Shown: positions 1 through 7,628, counted from the stretch's first letter. The stretch: 12,188 nt of DNA from an uncultured Clostridia bacterium (GCA_934155165.1 CAKPGS010000033.1:1-12188); one strand, 5' to 3'. A program made the numbers and translations. The notes: generated by a model from the letters alone, not told the origin.

Positions 1-985
1 AGCTTGGTCTAACAACAACAACACGAGAACCATCTTTCATTTCATTAATTTTATATCCATTTGTATCTGATAATTGTCCTGGGTTGTTGTATTTATATAT
101 GTTTTGACATACTCTTTTTAATTCTGATTCTGTATTAAAAGATAAAAATGCTAAACGAATAGATTTACCTTGGAAGAATATCCATATACTGTCGCAGGCA
201 CGTGGTACTTTATGTTCTGCTACTTGTACTAAGTAATCTCCATCTGTTTGAGCAACTTGACTCAAAAAGCTTTCTGGTAAACCTGAAACACCTCCAGATA
301 CACCATCTATGTTCATATCTCTTATTTCATCTATACTTGAATATCCTTTATAATGTTGATAAATTCTTTGTACTACAACATTTAATTTGTCTGTAAAGGT
401 AAGTACAATTTGTTCTTTTTCAAATATATCTGATATTTCTTCAGCTGTTATTACATATGAAGGTTTTGTTTCTCCTGCTATGTATTTCAAAGATGCTAAA
501 TTGTATTTTTTTATTAATTCTGTTAGAGCTTCATATCCAAATTGTTCTTTATATACATAAATTAAAATATCAAATTTGTCTTGTGATGTTAATAATGAAG
601 GTGTATCAAATTGTATTGCTTTTGATACATTTGTTTCATCAACTCCATATTCTTTAGAAAGAATATCAAAAATTAATTCTTTAACATATTTTTTATCATT
701 TACATCTCCATATGTACAACCTTTTAAGGCTTTTTTCAATTCATATTTTTTATTTTTTCTTCTTTTTAATTCTTCTTCTGAAAGCCCTATATCATATAGG
801 TTTATTTTTGTTATTTCATCAAGTCTCTTTTTAACATACTCTGTCATTTTTTCTATTGTGTATGTTTTATCATCAACTTGAATTTGTTTTTCTGGTTCTT
901 CTGCTTGTTTCTTTTTTATGTTGTTATATATAACAAAAACTGTAATTATTAATATTGCTATAATTAAAATTATGTTAATAATCAT
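1..985 (-). CDS. cpaF: CpaF/TadA-type pilus secretion ATPase, N-terminal part, cut by the window edge
   Basis: The frame starts at ATG 985 and stays open to base 1, giving 328 residues of an incomplete protein. An AAGGAG site lies about 6 bases upstream, in the 19-base gap after the preceding gene. Residues 2-20 are a strongly hydrophobic segment followed by Lys-rich sequence, so the protein appears to be membrane-anchored at its N-terminus. From about residue 265 it matches the N-terminal domain of CpaF-family ATPases: SIWIFFQGKSIRLAF, then NPGQLSDTNGYKINEMKDGS and RVVVVRPS. The RecA-like core with Walker A and B would lie beyond base 1 and cannot be checked. The family forms the hexameric motor that powers Tad/Flp (type IVc) pilus assembly at the inner face of the membrane. 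It is the fourth gene of the CpaB-CpaE-CpaE-CpaF operon. Family assignment is secure from the conserved block and the neighbours. The membrane anchor is unusual, because textbook CpaF is cytosolic. Confidence 0.88.
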   Translation of the reverse strand, partial: MIINIILIIAILIITVFVIYNNIKKKQAEEPEKQIQVDDKTYTIEKMTEYVKKRLDEITKINLYDIGLSEEELKRRKNKKYELKKALKGCTYGDVNDKKYVKELIFDILSKEYGVDETNVSKAIQFDTPSLLTSQDKFDILIYVYKEQFGYEALTELIKKYNLASLKYIAGETKPSYVITAEEISDIFEKEQIVLTFTDKLNVVVQRIYQHYKGYSSIDEIRDMNIDGVSGGVSGLPESFLSQVAQTDGDYLVQVAEHKVPRACDSIWIFFQGKSIRLAFLSFNTESELKRVCQNIYKYNNPGQLSDTNGYKINEMKDGSRVVVVRPS

Positions 986-1004
986 TTTTTGCTCCTTCCT
1001 AAAA

Positions 1005-1832
1005 TTAGATTTTAAGCTCTAATTCTTGTACTTTATATATAATACTTTCAGAAATTTTTCTTGATTCCTTTAGTATATCTAAACTTTTATCTTCGCTTTT
1101 TATTTGTTTTAAGTTTAAAAATAAGTTTGCTACTGTTCCTTCTTCACAGGCTTCATTATATAAAGTGTTATAAGATAAATAGTTTATATCTTTTTTTGTT
1201 TTTAAGTATCTACTGATATTTTTTGAATTGTATTTTGAAAATTTATCATATCTTCCTATATATGGTATAACATTATTTTTTTGTTGCATATCAGAATTTA
1301 AAAAGTTATCTATTGTATTCATTTTTTGATTTAGTCCATACATTATTACATTTGATGTTTCAAGGATTTTTTGAATAATTGGATTATCTATTTCTCTGGC
1401 TAAATCTACAATTACCATATCATAATACATAGATGCATTTAATATAACCTCTGGATACACACTTAAAATTGTTTCATAATCGGTTTCTTTACCTGTGTAT
1501 CCATCTAAAGTCTCTAATCTATTGTTTTTAAATACTATTTTTGAATAATTTGTTATTATATTTGGTGTTAATTTATTACTTAATGCTACTTTTGTTAATC
1601 CTTGTATACCAGAGTCTATATTTACTTTTTTTGAATTTTCAAATATTCCTTTTAGTCCTCTATTTCTCTTTTCATCATTCCAAAAAGCTTTGTCTATTTC
1701 ATTAGTATCATAGGTTGATATTAATAAAATTTTGTAATTATGTTCTATAGCCATTTGCGTTGCAACAGCTATAGCTGTAGATGTTTGTCCTATTTCTTTT
1801 TTACATTCACTCCAAAAGGTTACTATAGCCAT
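1005..1832 (-). CDS. CpaE/ParA-like P-loop protein with degenerate Walker A (GQTS)
   Basis: The product has 275 residues and starts MAIVTFWSECKKEIGQTS. The layout follows the deviant Walker A motif of ParA/MinD/CpaE proteins (KGGxGKTT) at residues 11-18. The core lysine of GK[T/S] is replaced by Gln16, while a signature-position lysine (K11) remains. A Walker-B-like strand, YDMVIVDLA, sits at about residues 137-145. No C-terminal amphipathic MinD-type helix is obvious. The start codon is 2 bases past the stop of the preceding gene, and that gene's last codons (EKGE-stop) form its AGGAGA ribosome binding site, which suggests coupled translation. In Tad systems CpaE-type proteins localise or organise the secretion apparatus. 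Loss of the catalytic lysine suggests weak or absent ATP hydrolysis, or a purely structural role. Family membership is inferred from fold-level motifs and operon position, not from strong sequence identity. Confidence 0.75.
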   Translation of the reverse strand: MAIVTFWSECKKEIGQTSTAIAVATQMAIEHNYKILLISTYDTNEIDKAFWNDEKRNRGLKGIFENSKKVNIDSGIQGLTKVALSNKLTPNIITNYSKIVFKNNRLETLDGYTGKETDYETILSVYPEVILNASMYYDMVIVDLAREIDNPIIQKILETSNVIMYGLNQKMNTIDNFLNSDMQQKNNVIPYIGRYDKFSKYNSKNISRYLKTKKDINYLSYNTLYNEACEEGTVANLFLNLKQIKSEDKSLDILKESRKISESIIYKVQELELKI

Positions 1833-1834
1833 TT

Positions 1835-2524
1835 TTATTCTCCTTTTTCAAAATTTCTTAAAGCTTTTATAAAATTATTAATTTCTTTTTCTTCTATAAG
1901 TTCTTCTGTAATATACATAAGACTTTCTTTATATTGAGCACTTAAATTTTTAAATTTTATTTTTGATAGTCTTTGATTATCTATAATAGCTGATTCATCT
2001 CCCATTTCTAATGGAAAATATATTCTATAATCATTCCATTTTACTTTATATCCTAAAGATAAAAAGTCTAGATAATCATTTTCTTCGCTCAATATTTCTT
2101 TAGAAAATAATATTTTTGTTAGTTCCATAGGTTGTGGTATTTTTTGTAAAACTTCTAGTCCTCTTTTTATTGAGTATAGATCAAAGGAAGTTACAAAGTA
2201 ATTTTTGTAAGCGTTCAACATTTCGAAATCTAAAATTGCTCCTTGTCTATCTATATCTACTAGCAAATAGTCATAGTCTGGTTCTCTTGATGCAAGATAA
2301 GATTTTATTTCATCTATTTCTTTAAATCCTATTGCCACATCAATATTTTCGTAGTTAGTAATATATGAAAAAGTAGGATCTATAGATGGCACAATATATT
2401 TAGCTCTTTGTTCTATTGTTGTATCAACCACTAAAACTTTTTTTCCTGCTATTGTCAACATTTTTGCTATATATAAAAGCAAATCTGTTTTTTTATATCC
2501 TCCAATAAATCCTACTTTTTTCAT
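1835..2524 (-). CDS. CpaE/MinD-like P-loop protein, degenerate Walker A (GGYKKTD)
   Basis: The product has 229 residues and opens MKKVGFIGGYKKTDLLLY, a P-loop-type strand-loop-helix. The usual GGxGKT has become GGYKKT: Lys12 and Thr13 are kept but the glycine before the lysine is replaced by Lys11. Residues 24-34 (TIAGKKVLVVD) match the ParA/MinD second strand. Residues 83-90 (DYDYLLVD) match the Walker-B strand. The start ATG lies 9 bases past the upstream stop, and AGGAGG overlaps that TAG stop. It directly follows the CpaB-like gene and precedes a second CpaE-like gene, so the two may form a heterodimer, as ParA-family proteins normally act as dimers across the nucleotide. That pairing is inference. 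It could alternatively be a non-ATPase scaffold. Codon use matches the neighbours and nothing suggests a frameshift. Confidence 0.74.
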   Translation of the reverse strand: MKKVGFIGGYKKTDLLLYIAKMLTIAGKKVLVVDTTIEQRAKYIVPSIDPTFSYITNYENIDVAIGFKEIDEIKSYLASREPDYDYLLVDIDRQGAILDFEMLNAYKNYFVTSFDLYSIKRGLEVLQKIPQPMELTKILFSKEILSEENDYLDFLSLGYKVKWNDYRIYFPLEMGDESAIIDNQRLSKIKFKNLSAQYKESLMYITEELIEEKEINNFIKALRNFEKGE

Positions 2525-2533
2525 ACTTTCCTC

Positions 2534-3598
2534 CTAATTACTACTTGTTGTTCCGCCACTTAGAGCTTCTAAATAGTTTTGTCTTAATTCTTTTTGTTTT
2601 TGTATTTGTTCTTCAATTCCTTTTTCAACATTATCTGTTGATTCTTCTGAATAGTTGTTTAAATTGCTATTAACATTTCCATTTCTTTGGTCTGTATTGT
2701 ATCTTGCCCATAATGCTTTCTTAGCTGTTTCTACAATGTTCTCATCACTATTTATTAAATCCATTGTTTCTTTGCTAACCGGATATGTTGTTTTAGATTT
2801 TGCTTGATTTCCCGGATCTGTATATTTTGTTGCATATAGTTCTGAACCTTTCATCATATATGCTTCTACTATTGCATTACTCATTGTTAAAATTTCTTCT
2901 TCTGACATTTTAACTTCCATTGTATCTGTTGAAGGAACTCCTGCTATATCTGGTATGTTTACTTCTTTTTTAGAAACAACTATGTAATCTGTACCATTTG
3001 GCATACGTAAACGTATATCTACAAAATCTCCAGTTTCTAAGGTTGTTGGTAATGTAACCATATTAAATTCTTGTGTTCTTACATCATCTGTATTAACTTC
3101 ATCACTTTGTGCAACAAGCTCTCTAGTTAATACTGTATTTGCCTTCATATTAACTTTTGCTATTAATGGAACTTCTGTTAATTTAATTATTTCACTGTCT
3201 TTCATGTAATTTCCGTTATCATCTTGTGTAATTCTAACTGTTTTACTTCCATCTTTTACATACAAACCTTGAGAGTCTGTATAAATTTCATTTCCTTTTT
3301 CATCTTGTAATGAATAACTAGAAAAAGTTGAACTATCGCTTATTGCATTATTTGGTACTGTTGTTTTACTAACTGTTAACATTTTAAGCATGTCTGATGT
3401 AACTGCTTGTCCTGAAGATACATCTGTTGTTAAAGTATATACTTGTACCATACTTGCTTTTAATTCTTTTTCTGCCTCTATTTTTTTATATAACATATAT
3501 CCTAAGCCACCAATTATAATTGCACATATCAATAATGTTATTAACATTCCTTTCATAAATGATAATTGTTTTTGTCTTTGCATTGGATTACTAGCCAT
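2534..3598 (-). CDS. cpaB: CpaB/RcpC-like SAF-domain pilus assembly protein
   Basis: The product has 354 residues. A short basic N-terminus is followed by one membrane segment at about residues 16-37, so the bulk is extracytoplasmic. Residues 51-86 (VQVYTLTTDVSSGQAVTSDM onward) have the SAF-domain look typical of CpaB. Residues 143-215, which include TLETGDFVDIRLRMPNGTDY, resemble the RcpC/CpaB domain. Between them lies an insert of about 45 residues (95-140) rich in Gly, Asp and Tyr. The C-terminus (about 305-354) is polar, with a Gln/Glu/Lys helical stretch. In Gram-negative Tad systems CpaB works with the outer-membrane secretin; in a single-membrane Firmicute it presumably spans or organises the cell-wall part of the apparatus, which is inferred. 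It is the first gene of the operon, with AGGAGG about 7 bases before the ATG and a candidate promoter at 3645-3673. Confidence 0.82.
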   Translation of the reverse strand: MASNPMQRQKQLSFMKGMLITLLICAIIIGGLGYMLYKKIEAEKELKASMVQVYTLTTDVSSGQAVTSDMLKMLTVSKTTVPNNAISDSSTFSSYSLQDEKGNEIYTDSQGLYVKDGSKTVRITQDDNGNYMKDSEIIKLTEVPLIAKVNMKANTVLTRELVAQSDEVNTDDVRTQEFNMVTLPTTLETGDFVDIRLRMPNGTDYIVVSKKEVNIPDIAGVPSTDTMEVKMSEEEILTMSNAIVEAYMMKGSELYATKYTDPGNQAKSKTTYPVSKETMDLINSDENIVETAKKALWARYNTDQRNGNVNSNLNNYSEESTDNVEKGIEEQIQKQKELRQNYLEALSGGTTSSN

Positions 3599-3644
3599 TT
3601 ATAATTCCTCCTTATTTTTTCGCATTATTTTTCATCTATAACTT

Positions 3645-3673
3645 ATTTTATAACAATAATCGACTAAGCACAA
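3645..3673 (-). promoter_or_regulatory. Candidate sigma-A promoter of the pilus operon
   Basis: Read on the minus strand, TTGTGC (3673-3668), a 17-base spacer and TAAAAT (3650-3645) lie about 47 bases before the cpaB-like start. The -10 matches consensus at 5 of 6 positions and the -35 at only 3 of 6. It sits between the HAD terminator and the first gene of the operon, where a promoter is required. In such AT-rich DNA chance matches are common, so this is a candidate only. Confidence 0.4.
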
Positions 3674-3689
3674 TGGATTTTTTAAAGTG

Positions 3690-3733
3690 TAATATACATT
3701 TAATATTTTTGTAATATTTTTGTAATATTTATA
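3690..3733. repeat. Four 11-bp phased TAATAT repeats upstream of the pilus operon promoter
   Basis: Four consecutive 11-base units all begin TAATAT: 3690-3700 TAATATACATT, 3701-3711 and 3712-3722 both TAATATTTTTG, and 3723-3733 TAATATTTATA. The period equals about one helical turn, so the AT tracts fall on the same face of the DNA. The array starts about 16 bases upstream of the candidate -35. It may act as an intrinsically bent UP-like element or as a row of binding sites for a regulator. The repeat is seen directly; the function is inferred. Confidence 0.7.
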
Positions 3734-3753
3734 ATTTTGAATCTTTTCATTAC

Positions 3754-3785
3754 AAAAAAGGTCGATAAAAAATTCGACCTTTTTT
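3754..3785 (-). terminator. Intrinsic terminator of the HAD gene
   Basis: A perfect 12-bp inverted repeat (AAAAAAGGTCGA / TCGACCTTTTTT) encloses an 8-base loop. On the minus strand it follows the HAD stop codon directly, and that TAA overlaps the outer A/T part of the stem. It ends in six Ts. The A/T arms make it bidirectional in principle. It insulates the pilus operon from the upstream HAD gene. Confidence 0.9.
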
Positions 3786-4654
3786 TAATTTAATTTATTT
3801 AAAATAATTGCTACACCATTGTTATTATTATCTTGTGTTACAACATCTGCTATTGCTTTTATTTTAGGGTTTGCTTGTCCCATTGCTACTCCTAGTCCTG
3901 CATTTTTTATCATAAGCTCATCATTCATATTATCTCCAATAGCAACAACTTCTTCTTTTTTTATATTTATTTTTTTTATCAAATATTCTATCGCTGTCCA
4001 TTTATCTACATTTTTATTTGTAATTTCTGTATAGTAATATTCTACAGGAACTTCTTCTGTTCCATCTTTTATTATTTTTCTTGACATATGTGATACATCT
4101 AAAACATCTATATTGTTTATTTTCTTAAACTTGTCAATTATTCTTGAAAAAATTATTTCACTATCATCACATATTGTTATTTTTAAAAATTTATTATCTT
4201 CTAAATTTTCAACATATTCATATATATTTTGGACAATATTAATATTAGTACGTTTATTGGAAGCTTTTTTACTATTTTCATAATTATAAAAAGCAACATT
4301 ATATTTCAAAGCTTTTGTTATTACCATATTTTCAGTGTATATACTATAATAAATGCTGTTTTCATCACATATTTTAATTAATTTAAGCATTTTTTCTTTT
4401 TCTATAAAATTTTCATATTCTACTTTTCCTTCTTTCATATTATATAGCATTGAGCCATTACCTGAAATATAGTAATTGTTTGCACCTAATTCATTTGCAA
4501 GACTTTCTACGGAATCTCCGATTCTTCCAGATGATAGTACAACTTCTACTCCACTATTTATAACATTTATTATTGCTTGTTTATTTTCATTACTAACTTC
4601 TCCATAAGAATTTAGCAGAGTTCCATCTAAATCTATAGCTACTAATTTATACAT
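3785..4654 (-). CDS. Cof-type HAD-superfamily phosphatase
   Basis: The product has 289 residues when started at ATG 4654. The HAD motifs are clear: motif I DLDGT with nucleophile Asp8 and Asp10, motif II SSGR (Ser41), motif III Lys218 in NVDKWTAIEYL, and motif IV GDNMND (240-245). The region between motifs II and III is a large C2-type cap, as in Cof/YidA proteins. These are cytosolic Mg-dependent phosphatases acting on sugar phosphates or related metabolites, and the substrate cannot be predicted. A longer reading from TTG 4675 is open, but those codons themselves contain the AGGAGG site (4669-4664), 9 bases before ATG 4654, and the promoter at 4680-4707 would start transcription at about 4673. 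The shorter start is therefore preferred. It forms a single-gene unit with its own promoter and terminator. Confidence 0.9.
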   Translation of the reverse strand: MYKLVAIDLDGTLLNSYGEVSNENKQAIINVINSGVEVVLSSGRIGDSVESLANELGANNYYISGNGSMLYNMKEGKVEYENFIEKEKMLKLIKICDENSIYYSIYTENMVITKALKYNVAFYNYENSKKASNKRTNINIVQNIYEYVENLEDNKFLKITICDDSEIIFSRIIDKFKKINNIDVLDVSHMSRKIIKDGTEEVPVEYYYTEITNKNVDKWTAIEYLIKKINIKKEEVVAIGDNMNDELMIKNAGLGVAMGQANPKIKAIADVVTQDNNNNGVAIILNKLN

Positions 4655-4679
4655 AAAAATTTTCCTCCTATTCAATTTT

Positions 4680-4707
4680 ATTATAACATTAAAAAAATCT
4701 TTTACAA
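4680..4707 (-). promoter_or_regulatory. Candidate sigma-A promoter of the HAD gene
   Basis: On the minus strand, TTGTAA (4707-4702), a 16-base spacer and a perfect TATAAT (4685-4680) are seen. Transcription would start at about 4673, giving a leader of roughly 20 bases that contains the AGGAGG site. This placement supports ATG 4654 over the upstream TTG as the HAD start. Confidence 0.6.
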
Positions 4708-4736
4708 TGTTTTTTTCTTATTAACAAAAATTACCA

Positions 4737-4765
4737 GAATATTAAAAATAAAATTACACATCATA
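4737..4765 (+). promoter_or_regulatory. Candidate sigma-G promoter of the spore protein gene
   Basis: GAATA (4737-4741), a 17-base spacer and CATCATA (4759-4765) fit the forespore sigma-G pattern (gnATR, N16-18, CATnnTA) known from Bacillus and Clostridium. It precedes an alpha/beta SASP gene, the classic sigma-G target, with a leader of about 65 bases. The match is by eye. The gene's identity makes it much more credible than a random hit. Confidence 0.65.
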
Positions 4766-4836
4766 ATTATTGAAAAGACAAACAATGTTTTTTCGAAAAT
4801 ACAAATTTAATCAATCCTATAGGAGGTGAACGAAGA

Positions 4837-5037
4837 ATGGCAAACACAAATAGTTCTAGAAAATTAGTTCCAGAAGCTATGTCTGCATTAGATAAATTCA
4901 AATATGAAGTAGCTAGCGAAGTTGGTGTTAACTTAAAAGATGGATACAATGGTGATTTAACATCTAAAGATGCTGGAAAAATAGGTGGACAAATGGTTAA
5001 AAAAATGATTGAACAAGCTGAAAGAAATATGAAATAG
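4837..5037 (+). CDS. Alpha/beta-type small acid-soluble spore protein (SASP)
   Basis: The product has 66 residues, close to the family's usual length. Two family signatures are present: the germination protease site KYEVASEVGV (cleavage expected after Glu24) and the C-terminal block GYNGDLTSKDAGKIGGQMVK (37-54). These proteins coat DNA in the dormant spore, protect it from UV and heat, and are degraded by Gpr at germination to supply amino acids. A strong AGGAGGTGA site lies before the ATG. The gene is monocistronic, with a sigma-G-like promoter upstream and a strong terminator downstream. It is the clearest evidence in the window that the organism forms endospores. A 60-codon open frame on the opposite strand overlaps it and is spurious. 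Confidence 0.96.
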   Translation: MANTNSSRKLVPEAMSALDKFKYEVASEVGVNLKDGYNGDLTSKDAGKIGGQMVKKMIEQAERNMK

Positions 5038-5154
5038 TTTCTTCTCTGATTTTAACATTATAGTATTGTAGCTTATATGCAATCAAACATTTTAATCTTA
5101 TGTTAAACAGGAAATTAAGTTTTGTTTTTGTTTATTCTTCTTGTAGGAATACAT

Positions 5155-5185
5155 AAAGGCAGGATTTGATTTCCTGCCTTTTTTT
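5155..5185 (+). terminator. Intrinsic terminator after the SASP gene, shared with the convergent PBP gene
   Basis: A 10-bp perfect stem (AAAGGCAGGA / TCCTGCCTTT) with a 7-base loop is followed by a T run to 5185 on the plus strand. It lies 117 bases after the SASP stop and touches the stop codon of the convergent penicillin-binding protein gene (5184-5186). On the minus strand the tail is only TTTATG, so termination there is probably weaker. Confidence 0.88.
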
Positions 5186-7628
5186 ATTCATTTCTTTGTT
5201 CTTTAATTTCATTTCTTTTTTCTATTGTATTTGAGTTTGAAGTATTTTGCTTGTTATTATTTTCATTTGTTGTGTTTTTGCTTGTATTTTGTGTATTAGT
5301 ATTCTTATTAGTATTTGTCGTATTTTTTGAATTTGTATTTGTTTTATTTTCTGTTTTTTTGTTTTCTTGTACTGTATTTGTTTTGGTTGAATTTACAGTA
5401 TTTTCTACAGTTTTATTTTTTTCTTCAACTTGTGTATTTTGTTGTTTTTGTGTTGTATTTTTACTGTTATTTGTTGTAGTTGAATTTCCTTTATGTTCTG
5501 TACATTTTCCTGGTATTGTTCCAAATAAATAATACTCTGTATATGTGTTTGGACAAGAGTCTGTTGCAATCATTCCTGTTTCAGAACATATTGTAGCTGT
5601 TTTTACTCCACTAGGCATTTCGAAGGCTGTTCCTTTTAAATTTGAATGTATATCCTTCATTACTGCTGACCATAAAAGACCTGCTGGATTTTTTCCTTCA
5701 TAATTTATTGTTTCATTCATGTCGAATCCATACCAGGTTGCAGCTGTATAATAATTTGTAAATCCACATAACCATCTATCATAGTTTTCGTTTGTTGTTC
5801 CTGTTTTTGCAGCTACATCCATTCCTTTTATTTCACAATATGGTGCAGTTCCGTTTGCACCTTTAACAGGCTGTGTTAGCAAATTTTTTAAAATATATGC
5901 AACTTCTTTTGAAAATATTTTTTTAGTTTTTTGTTTTGTTTTTACTATATCTTCTCCCGATTTATTGCATATTCTTGTATAAAATGTTGGTTCAATATAC
6001 TCACCATTATTTGCTATTGTACTATAACATGTTGCCATTTCTAAGGTTGTTAATCCTTTTTGTTCTCCTCCTAGTGATAAAGCTAAGTTATTGTCTTTTT
6101 CTGTTAAATTCTTAACGCCCATTTTTTTCATATACTTTATAGAAGTTTTTGGTTTTATTTCTTCTATAATTTTTACAAATGGTATATTTTGAGAAGACTC
6201 TACCGCTCTTCTTACTGTTATTTTTCCTTGATATGGGTCATAATCTCCAGGTTTATATTCTGTTCCATCTATATTGGTAAAGGTTGTTTCGCTGTCATCG
6301 TATACTGTAGAGGCTGTTATTTTTCTTTTTGCTAGTGCTGGTGCTAAAACAGCAAAAGGTTTACTTGCTGAACCTGTTTGCCTTAAGCTCATTGTTGCTC
6401 TGTTATAATCTCTAGATTTTGTTTTTTCTCCTAAACCTCCCACACAACCTACAACCTGTCCATTTGTATGATTTATTATAATCATTGCAGCTTGAGAAGT
6501 TTTTCCCTGTTCTTGCTTAGATTTTAATATGTACTTATCTTTTTCAAATTCTTTTTCCATACTTTGTTGTATGCTTGTATCTTGTGTACTATATATTTTT
6601 AATCCACCATAGTACAAATAATTATTAGCAAATTCTTCTGTTATATGTTTCTTTTCTTTTAAATCTGCTATTATTTCTGTAATTAATGCATCTGTATGGT
6701 ATGAATAAGCAGCATCACTTGATTCTATATCTCCATTTTTAAATTTAAGTCCTTTTTCAACTTCTTGCACAGCCTTTTCATAATCTTCTTTAGATATATA
6801 CTTTTGATCCAGCATTTGAGATAAAACTATTTTTGTTCTTTTTTCTATTTTATCGCTATTATCTTTATCTCCAAATGGATTATAAGAATTTGGAGAATGG
6901 TTTAATCCTGCCAAATAAGCACATTCTGCTATACTTAAGTCTTGAACACTTTTATCAAAATAATATCTTGCTCCTGCTTCTACTCCGTAAACATTTGGAC
7001 CAACATATATTATATTAAAATAAGTTCCCAATATTTGTTCTTTTGAATAAAAACACTCTAATTCAAAAGCCATAGTCCATTCTTTAACTTTTCTTGTAAT
7101 ACTGTTTGAATTATCTCCTGTTAAATTTTTTACTAATTGTTGTGTTATTGTACTTCCTCCAAAAGAAGCCTGCCCTTTATGAAAAACATATGACCCCATT
7201 GCAGCAATTGTTCTTTTTATGTTTATTCCATGATGTTTAAAAAACTTTTCATCTTCAATTGCTATATAAGCATTTTTTAAATTATCTGGAATTTGAATAT
7301 AAGAAATATTTATTTTCTTTCTTTCAGAGCCAATTTCTGCAATAACATTCCCTTGAGAATCATACACATGTGAACTTGTTGCACTCATCATATCTGAACT
7401 TATTTTTTTCCAATTATTTACTGCCAAAAAACTAATAATACCTAAAATAAAAATTACTATTAAAAATAAAATTAAAAGTATTTTTTTAATTTTTCGAAAC
7501 TTAGTTTTTTCTTCATCAGATTCTATTTGCGATTTTTTTTGTTTTTTCTTTTTATTTTTATTAGTTTTTAATTCTTCTTCTAACTCTTTTTTTTTCGCTT
7601 TCTTCCCTTTTGAATGTTTAGAAGCCAT
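5184..7628 (-). CDS. ponA: Class A penicillin-binding protein (PBP1A-type, bifunctional)
   Basis: The product has 814 residues. A Lys/Glu-rich cytosolic tail (1-46) is followed by one membrane anchor (about 47-70). The GT51 glycosyltransferase domain (about 85-260) has EDEKFFKHHG (125-134, catalytic Glu125), GGSTITQQL (157-165) and KEWTMAFELE. The transpeptidase domain (about 375-660) has SASK (Ser420, Lys423), SQN (479-481) and KTGTT (608-612). Such proteins polymerise lipid II into glycan strands and cross-link the peptides outside the membrane. Cysteines 681, 692 and 709 lie in a short linker domain. The last hundred or so residues (about 715-814) are low-complexity Asn/Thr/Lys/Gln, probably disordered and wall-threading. 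The ATG is preceded by AGGAGGAG. No clear promoter was found, and the region upstream carries dispersed palindromes. The gene symbol is by analogy with Bacillus ponA. Confidence 0.95.
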   Translation of the reverse strand: MASKHSKGKKAKKKELEEELKTNKNKKKKQKKSQIESDEEKTKFRKIKKILLILFLIVIFILGIISFLAVNNWKKISSDMMSATSSHVYDSQGNVIAEIGSERKKINISYIQIPDNLKNAYIAIEDEKFFKHHGINIKRTIAAMGSYVFHKGQASFGGSTITQQLVKNLTGDNSNSITRKVKEWTMAFELECFYSKEQILGTYFNIIYVGPNVYGVEAGARYYFDKSVQDLSIAECAYLAGLNHSPNSYNPFGDKDNSDKIEKRTKIVLSQMLDQKYISKEDYEKAVQEVEKGLKFKNGDIESSDAAYSYHTDALITEIIADLKEKKHITEEFANNYLYYGGLKIYSTQDTSIQQSMEKEFEKDKYILKSKQEQGKTSQAAMIIINHTNGQVVGCVGGLGEKTKSRDYNRATMSLRQTGSASKPFAVLAPALAKRKITASTVYDDSETTFTNIDGTEYKPGDYDPYQGKITVRRAVESSQNIPFVKIIEEIKPKTSIKYMKKMGVKNLTEKDNNLALSLGGEQKGLTTLEMATCYSTIANNGEYIEPTFYTRICNKSGEDIVKTKQKTKKIFSKEVAYILKNLLTQPVKGANGTAPYCEIKGMDVAAKTGTTNENYDRWLCGFTNYYTAATWYGFDMNETINYEGKNPAGLLWSAVMKDIHSNLKGTAFEMPSGVKTATICSETGMIATDSCPNTYTEYYLFGTIPGKCTEHKGNSTTTNNSKNTTQKQQNTQVEEKNKTVENTVNSTKTNTVQENKKTENKTNTNSKNTTNTNKNTNTQNTSKNTTNENNNKQNTSNSNTIEKRNEIKEQRNE

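Noticed and set aside
202..881. Several plus-strand open frames opposite the CpaF gene
   Set aside because: They are antisense to a confidently recognised coding sequence, are Leu/Phe/Ser-rich as expected for reverse reading of an AT-rich gene, and lack ribosome binding sites.
5108..5176. CAGGAAAT (5108-5115) can pair with ATTTCCTG (5169-5176), competing with the terminator stem
   Set aside because: It looks like an attenuator, but no plus-strand gene follows that could be controlled, and an 8-bp match in such DNA is not rare.
5250..5480. Tandem DNA repeat or CRISPR-like array in the PBP tail
   Set aside because: The similarity comes from repeated Asn/Thr/Lys codons. There is no fixed repeat unit or spacer length.
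5251..5532. Plus-strand open frame of 93 codons, very rich in Val, Phe and Leu, opposite the PBP tail
   Set aside because: It is the reverse reading of Asn/Thr/Lys codons. Hydrophobicity here is a mirror of composition, not a membrane protein.
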